Shown: piece by piece, positions 8,011 to 14,490 of the stretch
Layout of the letters: each line of letters begins with the position of its first letter
How positions within the stretch are numbered: position 1 is the first letter of the stretch
DNA from: Enterococcus_E cecorum_C
GTDB lineage: Bacteria; Bacillota; Bacilli; Lactobacillales; Enterococcaceae
Length of the DNA: 20,130 bases
Direction: 5' to 3'
NCBI RefSeq assembly: GCF_052119425.1
Contig: NZ_JBQKFH010000041.1
Coordinates: 1 to 20,130, forward strand
Translations under genes and position numbers: made by a program
Notes under the pieces: model-generated
Databases searched by the model: none
What the model saw: the letters and a program-made list of their open reading frames with translations, nothing else
Told to the model about the DNA's origin: nothing

Positions 8011-9219
8011 TTAAAATTCTTTTTCGATTTTTTGTAGGCTGTAGATACTGCGGTTTCCGTTGCATAGATAACCGATTGCACAAACGATAAAGAAGTATGG
8101 TATCGCATCAAAGCCAAATACTTCGGCACCGATAAAGATTGGCGCTAAGAAGGTATTGGTCGCACTACCAAAGACGCTCGCAAAACCAAGTGCCGCCACA
8201 AAATCCACTGGCAAGGCAAAAATCCCGGCTAAAGCAGCCCCTAATGTAGAGCCAATCGCAAACATCGGTAACACTTCCCCACCTTGGAAACCACAAGCAA
8301 GTGTCAAGGCGGTTAAAATCATTTTTAAGAACCAGTCATAGGGGTAAATGGTCCCTCCGTGAAAACTGTCCACAATCAAATTCGTACCCAAACTTGCATA
8401 ACGGCCATCGTGAAAAACAAATAATAAAACACTCACAATAATACCAACAATCCCGATTCGCCATACTGGATTAGGAAAATGATTGGTTAAAGTTAGCCGA
8501 GTTAAGCGCATCGTTCTTGCAAATAAATAACCGACTAAGCCAAAAATAATACCTAAAATAACTAAGCGTACAATTAAAAACCAAGGCAGGCGATCATCTA
8601 ATACTAAGTGATAGCTAAATTTGCTTAGTCCTAAAAATTCTGAAGTAAAACTAGCGGTAAAAGAAGCGACCATGGTTGGCAATAATACATCATAGGTTAA
8701 ATGCCCTACTACTAAGACTTCCATCGCAAAAAATATCGCAGCAATAGGTGTTTGGAATAATCCTGCAAACCCTGAAGCCATCCCGATGACGATAAATCGT
8801 TTATAATTCATCCCTTGAAATTGACGACCAAATGCATGAGCCACCGTCGCTCCAATTTGTACCGCAACTCCTTCACGACCGGCTGAACCACCAAATAAAT
8901 GGGTCAACCACGTTCCGCAGATGGCAAAGGGCACTAAGCGTTTAGGCACCTTGCTGACTTCTCCATATCCTGCTTTAAAAATCAGCCCTATCCCTAAATG
9001 ACTATCTTTCCCATATTTTAGTTGAATATGAACAAACAGCATCCCAGCAAACCCTAGAAAAGGGAGTAAAATATGCTTATGTTGATGAAAAAAGATACTG
9101 ATATAATCTAGCACACGTCCAAATCCAGCATCCAAAGCCCCAACTGATAACCCGATTAATACGCTTAAAATTAATACTAATCCGACGTGTTTCATCTTTT
9201 CTAAAGAATACCCACGCAC
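8011..9219 (-). CDS. CLC-family antiporter, probably CLC-F fluoride/proton type
   Basis: This 402-residue multi-span membrane protein carries CLC motifs. GSAGREGVAVQIG holds the gating Glu116, and GFQGGEVLPMFAIG holds Glu315, followed by hydrophobic helices to the C-terminus. There is no cytoplasmic CBS domain. The variants GREGV (not GREGP) and GGEV.P (not GGxFxP), the short length, and Glu residues at 116 and 315, close to the functional E118 and E318 I recall for the Enterococcus casseliflavus CLC-F protein, point to fluoride export driven by protons rather than chloride transport. The family numbers are from memory, so the subtype is an inference. The start is GTG with GAGGTG six to seven bases upstream. 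I see no fluoride riboswitch in the 80-base leader. It is monocistronic, between repeat A and a terminator. Confidence 0.8.
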   Translation of the reverse strand: MRGYSLEKMKHVGLVLILSVLIGLSVGALDAGFGRVLDYISIFFHQHKHILLPFLGFAGMLFVHIQLKYGKDSHLGIGLIFKAGYGEVSKVPKRLVPFAICGTWLTHLFGGSAGREGVAVQIGATVAHAFGRQFQGMNYKRFIVIGMASGFAGLFQTPIAAIFFAMEVLVVGHLTYDVLLPTMVASFTASFTSEFLGLSKFSYHLVLDDRLPWFLIVRLVILGIIFGLVGYLFARTMRLTRLTLTNHFPNPVWRIGIVGIIVSVLLFVFHDGRYASLGTNLIVDSFHGGTIYPYDWFLKMILTALTLACGFQGGEVLPMFAIGSTLGAALAGIFALPVDFVAALGFASVFGSATNTFLAPIFIGAEVFGFDAIPYFFIVCAIGYLCNGNRSIYSLQKIEKEF

Positions 9220-9300
9220 TCAAAACACCTCATTTTATGCAATTTTCTTATCTAATCTTTCACAAAAGAAAGGATAAAAATTTTTATTAACTAACTGCTT

Positions 9301-9597
9301 GTAGCTGATCGACCCTTCTCACAACCTAACTGACGGTGTTCGGCAGCTAGACATTGTGAAATTCGCCCTCCCACTTGCAAAAATCTCCTTTCATCCGATT
9401 TTTTCAGTGGTAGGTAAACACACGAATTTCTTCGAGGCTTTCCGAGCTGCCTCACAACCTAATTTGACGGTGTAAATCGACTAGCTACTTCGACGTATAA
9501 GCCACCCCGTCTTGGAAAGTCTTTACTTCTCGGACTTTCCCGACGTGTTGGACAATCTTATCCGCTCGTAGCTGATCAAGTCGATTCACAACCTAAT
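9301..9597. repeat. Structured tandem intergenic repeat, copy A
   Basis: This fills most of the 419-base gap between the CLC gene and efp. It contains the tail of one unit (9301-9328) and two full units of about 130 bases (9331-9460 and 9465-9597). Units begin TGACGGTGT and end CACAACCTAA or similar. Unit 1 nests three stems: 9342-9348 with 9445-9451, 9358-9365 with 9423-9430, and a hairpin 9371-9385 / 9397-9410 around the loop TCCTTTCATCC. Unit 2 has AATCGAC..AGCTAC (9475-9488) pairing with GTAGCT..GTCGATT (9568-9586), and an inner hairpin GGAAAGTC / GACTTTCC (9514-9540). No reading frame of note is present. It lies beyond the efp terminator. It resembles BOX- or REP-like elements in style, but I cannot name the family. 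Confidence 0.75.
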
Positions 9598-9603
9598 ATA
9601 AAA

Positions 9604-9627
9604 GGGATGCGATTTTCTCACATCCCA
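9604..9627 (-). terminator. efp terminator
   Basis: On minus, GGGATGTG pairs with CGCATCCC (one G-U pair) across the seven-base loop AGAAAAT, followed by TTTT. It lies 11 bases after the efp stop and separates efp from repeat A. Confidence 0.7.
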
Positions 9628-9638
9628 TTTTCTCAGTA

Positions 9639-10202
9639 TTACTTAGTTGCGCGTTTTACGTAAGTACCTTCAGCAGTGTTGATTTCTAAGTATTCGCCTG
9701 CTTCGATAAAGTCTGGTACGTTTACAACTAATCCAGTTTCCATAGTAGCTGGTTTACCTGAACCAGTTACAGTTGCGCCCTTGATTGATGGTTGTGTTTC
9801 TTCAACTTTTAGGACTACAGTTGTTGGTAATTGAATACCTACGACTTCAGAACCAAAGAATTGAATTTTAACTTCCATGTTTTCAAGGATATATTTCATT
9901 TCAGTTTCTACAGTTTCAGTTGGAATTTCGTATTGTTCATAAGTTTCTAAATCCATGAAATACGCTGTGTCATCCATTGTGTAAAGATATTGAACAGTTT
10001 TTGTATCAATGTGTGCACGTTCGAATTTTTCTTCAGGACGGAAAGTAGTATCATAAGTTGCACCACTACGAACGTCACGTAATTTCATACGCATCACTGT
10101 ATTTCCTTTACCTGGTTTGTGATGGCTTGCTTCTAAAACTTTAATTAATTTGCCATCTTGTACAAAAGTCATACCAGCTCTTAAATCACTTGCTGAAATC
10201 AT
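9639..10202 (-). CDS. efp: Translation elongation factor P
   Basis: EF-P binds the ribosome between the P and E sites and relieves stalling at polyproline stretches. The 187-residue length is close to the usual 185. The N-terminal KOW-like domain shows the loop HHKPGKGNT, with Lys32 at the tip, the residue that reaches the peptidyl-transferase centre and is post-translationally modified in several bacteria. Two OB domains follow, ending with EYLEINTAEGTYVKRA, the expected C-terminus. AAAGGAG precedes the ATG. It has its own promoter and terminator and lies downstream of lplA on the same strand. Confidence 0.97.
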   Translation of the reverse strand: MISASDLRAGMTFVQDGKLIKVLEASHHKPGKGNTVMRMKLRDVRSGATYDTTFRPEEKFERAHIDTKTVQYLYTMDDTAYFMDLETYEQYEIPTETVETEMKYILENMEVKIQFFGSEVVGIQLPTTVVLKVEETQPSIKGATVTGSGKPATMETGLVVNVPDFIEAGEYLEINTAEGTYVKRATK

Positions 10203-10240
10203 TTAAATGTCTCCTTTAATCTTTAAAATAGTTCATTCCC

Positions 10241-10249
10241 ATTGTAGCA
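10241..10249 (-). promoter_or_regulatory. efp promoter (extended -10)
   Basis: On minus, TGC followed by TACAAT forms an extended -10 about 39 bases before the start codon. No good -35 is visible at 16-18 bases, which is tolerable for extended -10 promoters. Confidence 0.5.
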
Positions 10250-10334
10250 AAAACTTTGCCATTTAGCTAGTACGATGAAACAAATTTAGGTAATTTCCAT
10301 GATTTTACCACATTTTGAGTCTAAAAGACTAATA

Positions 10335-11351
10335 TTAGCTAAAAAGCAAGGCTAAGAAATCCTCATTCGTTAAGTTATGGATATATTCACTTACCTTGAT
10401 TTGTTTTAGTTCTTTTTCAATCGCTTCAAAACGATATTCTTTGCCGACCAAAAAGTCACTAAGTTGTTCAACTGGTTGTTGGCCAAAGAAATCGCCAAAA
10501 ATCTTAGCTGCAGAAATTTTGCCATGAACGACATTTAATTTCACATCGACAATGCCGACACTGGCAATACGCGTGCGTTTGTTGTACTCAAAGGCCGGTG
10601 CTTCTCCAAAAATCCATGCATCATTGGCATATTTTTCATCAAATAATTTTTGAATGGCTTCACGGTCAGCTTGAGTTAATACTAGTTCTTTATCTTTAAT
10701 CTCTGCTAAACTTTTTACGCCATATAATTCGCATAGTAATTGATTACGGAAATCTTCTGTCCGTTCGAATTGAAATTCTGGTTTGAGATAGCCTTTCACA
10801 TTTGTGACATTTTTCTTCACGGATGGGGTTGCTTTTGAGGCAATTTTTTCCTTAGAGACGGTCAAAATTCGATCTAATACACTTAAATCTACATCATACA
10901 TTAACGTTCCATGCGAATAAGTGCGATTATTTTTACTGTACATCGCGTTTCCCGAAAATTTCAAACCATCAATGTACAAATCATTACGCCCACCGCTTTG
11001 TGCTTGCGTTGCGCCCATTTTATGAAGAGCGGCTAAAATCGGTTCGGTCACATTCTGATAATCGCCAAATTGAACTTCATCGCGTTTTTTCACAAAGCTA
11101 AAACTCATATTGCCTAAATCATCAAATACTGCGCCACCACCAGAAATACGTCGAGTAAGCGTAATGTGATTTTTACGTAAATAATTTAAATCGAGTTCCT
11201 CATAGGCATTTTGATTGCGGCCAATAATGACACAAGGTGATTGAATATAAACTAAAAATAGTGGTTCACTGACATCGGCATGATTCATTAAATATTCTTC
11301 TGTTGCTAAATTCATGCGGATATCATTGCTTTTCATAATATGATAACGCAC
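10335..11351 (-). CDS. lplA: Lipoate-protein ligase A
   Basis: This 338-residue enzyme activates lipoate with ATP and attaches it to a lysine of the lipoyl domains of 2-oxoacid dehydrogenases or the glycine-cleavage H protein. The N-terminal catalytic domain shows GRNQN (44-48) and RRISGGGAVFDDLGN (67-81), which bind lipoyl-AMP. GLKFSGNA (129-136) carries the catalytic Lys131. The residue after GGGAVF, often His, is Asp here. A C-terminal accessory domain (about 250-338) makes it the full-length bacterial form. The start is GTG with GAAGGGAT upstream; an ATG five codons on lacks a well-placed ribosome binding site. No lipoylated enzyme lies in the window. Confidence 0.93.
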   Translation of the reverse strand: MRYHIMKSNDIRMNLATEEYLMNHADVSEPLFLVYIQSPCVIIGRNQNAYEELDLNYLRKNHITLTRRISGGGAVFDDLGNMSFSFVKKRDEVQFGDYQNVTEPILAALHKMGATQAQSGGRNDLYIDGLKFSGNAMYSKNNRTYSHGTLMYDVDLSVLDRILTVSKEKIASKATPSVKKNVTNVKGYLKPEFQFERTEDFRNQLLCELYGVKSLAEIKDKELVLTQADREAIQKLFDEKYANDAWIFGEAPAFEYNKRTRIASVGIVDVKLNVVHGKISAAKIFGDFFGQQPVEQLSDFLVGKEYRFEAIEKELKQIKVSEYIHNLTNEDFLALLFS

Positions 11352-11422
11352 TTAAATCCCTTCTTTCTGACAACTGTTACCTTATCACGAATAGGTAAAA
11401 ATAGCGAAAAACTTGCTTAAAA

Positions 11423-11461
11423 AATGCTCTTTTCCTTCTTTATTAAAAGGAAAAGAGCATT
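11423..11461 (-). terminator. Terminator of the oppA-like gene, beyond repeat B
   Basis: A perfect 15-base-pair stem (AATGCTCTTTTCCTT / AAGGAAAAGAGCATT) has a nine-base loop and, on minus, is followed by a T-run. It lies 300 bases after the oppA stop, with repeat B in between, so the repeat is transcribed as the oppA 3' UTR. Confidence 0.85.
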
Positions 11462-11480
11462 GTAATATCAATATTTATCT

Positions 11481-11764
11481 GCTTCACGACCTTATATTGA
11501 CGGTGTTCGAAGGGTAGCTACCTCGCATCTAAGCCGAACTGCCTAGGAAAATCTTAAAACGCGACGGATTTTCCTGTCATTCCGGACAAACTTAGCTTTC
11601 TCGGTATCAATCAACTAAATACTCGGAAAATTCACCCTCCTGCTTAAGAAAATCTCCTTTCATCCGATTTTCTTAGCAGTAGGTAACACATGAATTTTCT
11701 CGTATTTGACCAAGTTGATTGATAACCTTTTGCTCGTAGCTAATCAAGTCGATTTACAACCTTA
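11481..11764. repeat. Structured tandem intergenic repeat, copy B
   Basis: This is a divergent copy of repeat A in the same orientation, filling the gap between lplA and the oppA-like gene. It starts with a CACGACCTTA / TGACGGTGT boundary (11485-11506) and ends TACAACCTTA at 11764, overlapping the oppA stop codon. Its length fits two units whose internal junction has been lost. Stems are a hairpin 11545-11553 / 11567-11575, a 12-base-pair stem TATCAATCAACT (11605-11616) with 11713-11724, a nine-base-pair stem 11626-11634 / 11691-11699, and an inner hairpin 11640-11654 / 11666-11679. The inner loop TCCTTTCATCC is identical to that of copy A. Over 73 aligned columns around this loop I count about 59 identities. 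Confidence 0.75.
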
Positions 11765-13384
11765 TTTTACGTATGCGAGTCGGTAGGATACGGTGCGGCC
11801 GAATGGGAAGACTTGTAATCCGTGTAGGCGTTCTGATTTAAGATAGGCCACGCTTCCTTGATAGAATGGTAAAACGGCGGTGTCTTTTTCGACTAATTGT
11901 TTTTCCATTTCAATCAATTTATCCCAACGTTTGGCTGGATCCTTAGCTAAAGTGGTGCGTGCTTCTTCTAATCCTGCGTCATATGCTTTATTGGCATAAC
12001 CTGATGAGTTTAGGCCGCCTGTAGAATCATAGAACTCTAAGAAATTGATTGGATCTGCGTAGTCTGGGGTCCAAGTCCCATACACTAAATCGAATTCACT
12101 CTTGTCTTGTAAGTCTAAACGGTTTTGTAATGGTACGTTCTTAATGTCAATTTTCAAACCAGGTAAGTTTTGTTGTAACTGACCTTGCAAGAATTCTACC
12201 GTCTTTTTAGAAGTAGCTGTATCAGAAGCGAGTAATTCCAACTCGATTTCATCTTTACCTAATTCTTTTTTCGCTAATTCCCAGTTCTTTTGAGCGGCTT
12301 TTAAATCATAAGGCATCAAATCGCCAGCTTCTTTACGATAATCTTCACCAGTTTCTGGATTTTTCGCAAAGTTTGTTGGGACAAAGCCATTTAACGGTTG
12401 AGAACCATCGGATAAGACATTTTTTGTATAACTTTTCTTATTAATAGCTTGTAAAATAGCTTGGCGAACATGCACATTCCCGGTTACTGGACGCTTATGG
12501 TTTGCACTGATATAACCAACCATCGCTTTAGGTACAAAGTGGGCTAATTTGTTATCCTGATTGTTTTGTGCATAAACATCGCTCAAAGTCGTATAGTCTA
12601 ATTGCCCATCGTTAAATAAGTTGACACCTGTCGCAATTTCTTTTACGACTTGTACTTTCACTTTTTTCAACTTCACATTTTTTGCATCCCAGTATGTTGG
12701 ATTTTTCTCCAAGGTCCAGCTTTCATTATTGCCATCCCATCCTTTAATTACAAAAGGTCCATTACCGACAAAATTCTCTGCACTTGTGCCATAAGCTTTC
12801 CCCTTTTCAGAGGCAAATTTTTCTTGTTTTGGCATAAATGGTGTACCTGTTAAAATTTCTGGTAAAAATGGTGCCGGTGCGACTAAATCTAATTCTAACG
12901 TTTGGTCATCAAGTGCTTTAACTCCTAATTGATTAACAGGCAGCTCACCGTTGCGGATTTTTTCACCATTTTTAAAGATATCCATACGATGACTTGAGCT
13001 GGAAGTCGTTTTTGGATCCACCACATTTTGGAACGCATATACAAAATCTTGCGCACGAACCGGTGTTCCATCACTATACTTTGCCTCGCGTAATTTAAAA
13101 GTATAAGTCAAACCATCTTCACTCACTTTTGGCTCTTCTTTGGCCATCGCAAGTTCAGGATTTCCATCTTTATTTAAACGGTATAATCCTTCTGAAACTT
13201 GACCAATCATATCTGAACTGTTGACATCAGTATATTGTGCACTATCAAGTGTTGATAGTTCACCTGGTGTTGAAACAGCAATTTCTTGTTTGGTAGATTT
13301 GGTTTCCTTAGAGGATGTTGCTGAATTGCCACATGCTGCTAAGAAAAGACTTGCCACAAATAATAAACTAACTACTTTTTTCAT
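11762..13384 (-). CDS. Peptide ABC transporter substrate-binding lipoprotein (OppA-like)
   Basis: This 540-residue extracytoplasmic solute-binding protein belongs to family 5 (SBP_bac_5), which captures oligopeptides for an Opp-type importer. A lipoprotein signal peptide is clear: MKK, a hydrophobic core, and the lipobox LAAC with Cys18 as the lipidated residue, followed by a Ser/Thr/Lys-rich linker to about residue 33. Family features include LDSAQYTDV, GLTYTFKLREAKYSDGTPV (the SBP_5 signature region) and FGNGPF-like VGNGPFVIKGW. No permease or ATPase genes are adjacent, so it probably feeds an Opp system encoded elsewhere; peptide-pheromone binding is possible but unproven. It lies 18 bases after the C26 peptidase gene, with AAAGGAAG as ribosome binding site. 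Its stop codon falls in the edge of repeat B. Confidence 0.9.
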   Translation of the reverse strand: MKKVVSLLFVASLFLAACGNSATSSKETKSTKQEIAVSTPGELSTLDSAQYTDVNSSDMIGQVSEGLYRLNKDGNPELAMAKEEPKVSEDGLTYTFKLREAKYSDGTPVRAQDFVYAFQNVVDPKTTSSSSHRMDIFKNGEKIRNGELPVNQLGVKALDDQTLELDLVAPAPFLPEILTGTPFMPKQEKFASEKGKAYGTSAENFVGNGPFVIKGWDGNNESWTLEKNPTYWDAKNVKLKKVKVQVVKEIATGVNLFNDGQLDYTTLSDVYAQNNQDNKLAHFVPKAMVGYISANHKRPVTGNVHVRQAILQAINKKSYTKNVLSDGSQPLNGFVPTNFAKNPETGEDYRKEAGDLMPYDLKAAQKNWELAKKELGKDEIELELLASDTATSKKTVEFLQGQLQQNLPGLKIDIKNVPLQNRLDLQDKSEFDLVYGTWTPDYADPINFLEFYDSTGGLNSSGYANKAYDAGLEEARTTLAKDPAKRWDKLIEMEKQLVEKDTAVLPFYQGSVAYLKSERLHGLQVFPFGRTVSYRLAYVK

Positions 13385-13402
13385 TTCATTCTTCCTTTCT
13401 TT

Positions 13403-14110
13403 TTATAATTGTTTGACGACATAATCAAATACTAATTGCTCTTGCTTTAAATGCGAATAAGCAAAATCTGGATGCCATTGCACACCTAGAATATGACGCT
13501 TTTTATTTTCAATAGATTCAATCATGCCATCGCTACATCTGCCGGTTATTTGTAATTCTTCGCCAAGACTATCTACAGCCTGATGATGAAAAGAATTGAT
13601 TTTTCCTTGGTTGCCATAAATGGTATGTAAGCTACTTATTTTTTCTAAAAGTAGGTCATGCGAAGGCTCCTCCCGAGGAATAGGATCTTGCATATGTTCG
13701 ACATCACTTAAAGGGCCAATTTCTTGATGCAATGTACCACCAAAATAAACATTTACTAACTGCATCCCACGACAGACCGCAAAAATCGGTTTTCCTTGTT
13801 TTAAGGTTTCGGTAATTAAAGCTTGTTCAAAGTCATCGCGAGCTTTTGAATAATTACCAGTTGCGTTTTTTGTTTGTCCATAAATCTCTGGTGATACATC
13901 TTGCCCACCTGCTAAAATCAATTTATCAATCTGACGGACATAAGTTTCTGCATAGTCAGGATCAGTAATTGGTAATAATAGCGGAATCCCACCAGCATTT
14001 TGAACCCCTTCAATATATCCTCTTGGGGTGTAGCTGACAGGCAAATGATAAAGCGTACTACCTGGATCAAACGTTTCATTTGAGGCAATACCAATAATCG
14101 GTCTGGTCAT
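13403..14110 (-). CDS. Class-I glutamine amidotransferase-like peptidase C26 (PuuD-like)
   Basis: This 235-residue gamma-glutamyl hydrolase of the PuuD/YvdE type cleaves gamma-glutamyl amides such as gamma-glutamyl-GABA in characterised relatives. The nucleophile is Cys113 in FAVCRGMQLVNV, and the catalytic His is His213 in VQWHPDF, followed by Asp215 where many members have Glu. LILAGGQDVSPEIYG (64-78) forms the oxyanion-side loop of the family. I chose the ATG at 14110, giving MTRPIIGIASNE. The reading frame runs on upstream, but a strong promoter with its -10 at 14141 falls inside that extension and would exclude it. AAAGGA lies about nine bases before this ATG. It forms a unit with the OppA-like gene; a link to peptide-derived gamma-glutamyl compounds is inference. 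Confidence 0.88.
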   Translation of the reverse strand: MTRPIIGIASNETFDPGSTLYHLPVSYTPRGYIEGVQNAGGIPLLLPITDPDYAETYVRQIDKLILAGGQDVSPEIYGQTKNATGNYSKARDDFEQALITETLKQGKPIFAVCRGMQLVNVYFGGTLHQEIGPLSDVEHMQDPIPREEPSHDLLLEKISSLHTIYGNQGKINSFHHQAVDSLGEELQITGRCSDGMIESIENKKRHILGVQWHPDFAYSHLKQEQLVFDYVVKQL

Positions 14111-14140
14111 GCGCATCATCCTTTCAAAGAATTTGAGGCT

Positions 14141-14170
14141 ATTATATCTGAGTACACTATATTTTCGCAA
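14141..14170 (-). promoter_or_regulatory. Promoter of the C26 peptidase - oppA-like unit
   Basis: On minus, TTGCGA (14165-14170, 4/6) and TATAAT (14141-14146) are separated by 18 bases. The predicted transcription start near 14134 is about 25 bases from the ATG at 14110. Confidence 0.7.
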
Positions 14171-14318
14171 CTAATTTGAAACTTTTCAGCGATAGCAAAA
14201 TCTTATCACTTTAAACCATATTATTTAATTCAACTATTTAATATCATCTATCATGACAATAATCTATAAAAATATTTATGATTCAATGTTTATTTTACAT
14301 TTTTATAACTATATTTTA

Positions 14319-14347
14319 TTTACCGATAATCATATCCGTGTTATAAT
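14319..14347 (+). promoter_or_regulatory. Plus-strand promoter of the candidate small RNA
   Basis: TTTACC (14319-14324, 4/6) and a perfect TATAAT (14342-14347) are exactly 17 bases apart. No gene on plus follows. Confidence 0.5.
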
Positions 14348-14353
14348 TATACT

Positions 14354-14487
14354 ACTTTGTGTTTTACAGAGGTTTCCGGCGTGTACATTAACTCCTTATT
14401 AAACGCTTTTACATCATCCTATATGACACAAAGGAAACAAAAAAATCTCAGTCGGTCCCTCATCTGAAACCAACTGAGATTTTTTTA
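14354..14487 (+). ncRNA. Candidate pseudoknotted small RNA
   Basis: The 380-base gap between the C26 peptidase and the zinc-ribbon gene contains this unit of about 134 bases on plus, starting where the promoter at 14319-14347 predicts. CTTTGTGT (14355-14362) pairs with ACACAAAG (14426-14433), closing the 5' end. GTTTCC (14372-14377), inside that loop, can pair with GGAAAC (14433-14438) directly after the stem, which makes an H-type pseudoknot (the two stems share one base, so one pair may be lost). A terminator hairpin follows within a few bases. I see no reading frame with a ribosome binding site, and no plus-strand gene follows, so a riboswitch is unlikely. I do not recognise a known RNA family. 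The rest of the gap, 14171-14318, is plain AT-rich sequence. Confidence 0.4.
14441..14486. terminator. Bidirectional terminator of the zinc-ribbon gene and the candidate small RNA
   Basis: AAAAATCTCAGT (14441-14452) pairs with the ACTGAGATTTTT arm (14473-14485), with an A-run before and a T-run after, so both strands have a U-tract. A GG/CC extension continues into the loop side. It follows the stop codon at 14491 on minus by five bases. Confidence 0.85.
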
Positions 14488-14490
14488 CTT

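Noticed and set aside
9220..9300. Fluoride riboswitch upstream of the CLC gene
   Set aside because: The 80-base leader has only a five-base-pair hairpin and none of the conserved crcB-motif segments I know.
9331..9360. Short peptide encoded on minus in repeat A (11 codons, MSSCRTPSVRL)
   Set aside because: The Shine-Dalgarno-like motif is about 40 bases away and the frame is not preserved in copy B.
9301..9597. CRISPR array or tRNA cluster in the repeat region
   Set aside because: There are no short identical repeats with unique spacers, and no cloverleaf or T-loop motif; the units are long and divergent.
14111..14170. N-terminal extension of the C26 peptidase to 14170
   Set aside because: The extension contains the promoter -10 and -35 boxes and adds residues with no family counterpart.
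14354..14487. Riboswitch controlling a downstream gene
   Set aside because: The unit is on plus, and the next gene beyond its terminator is on minus, so there is nothing downstream to control.
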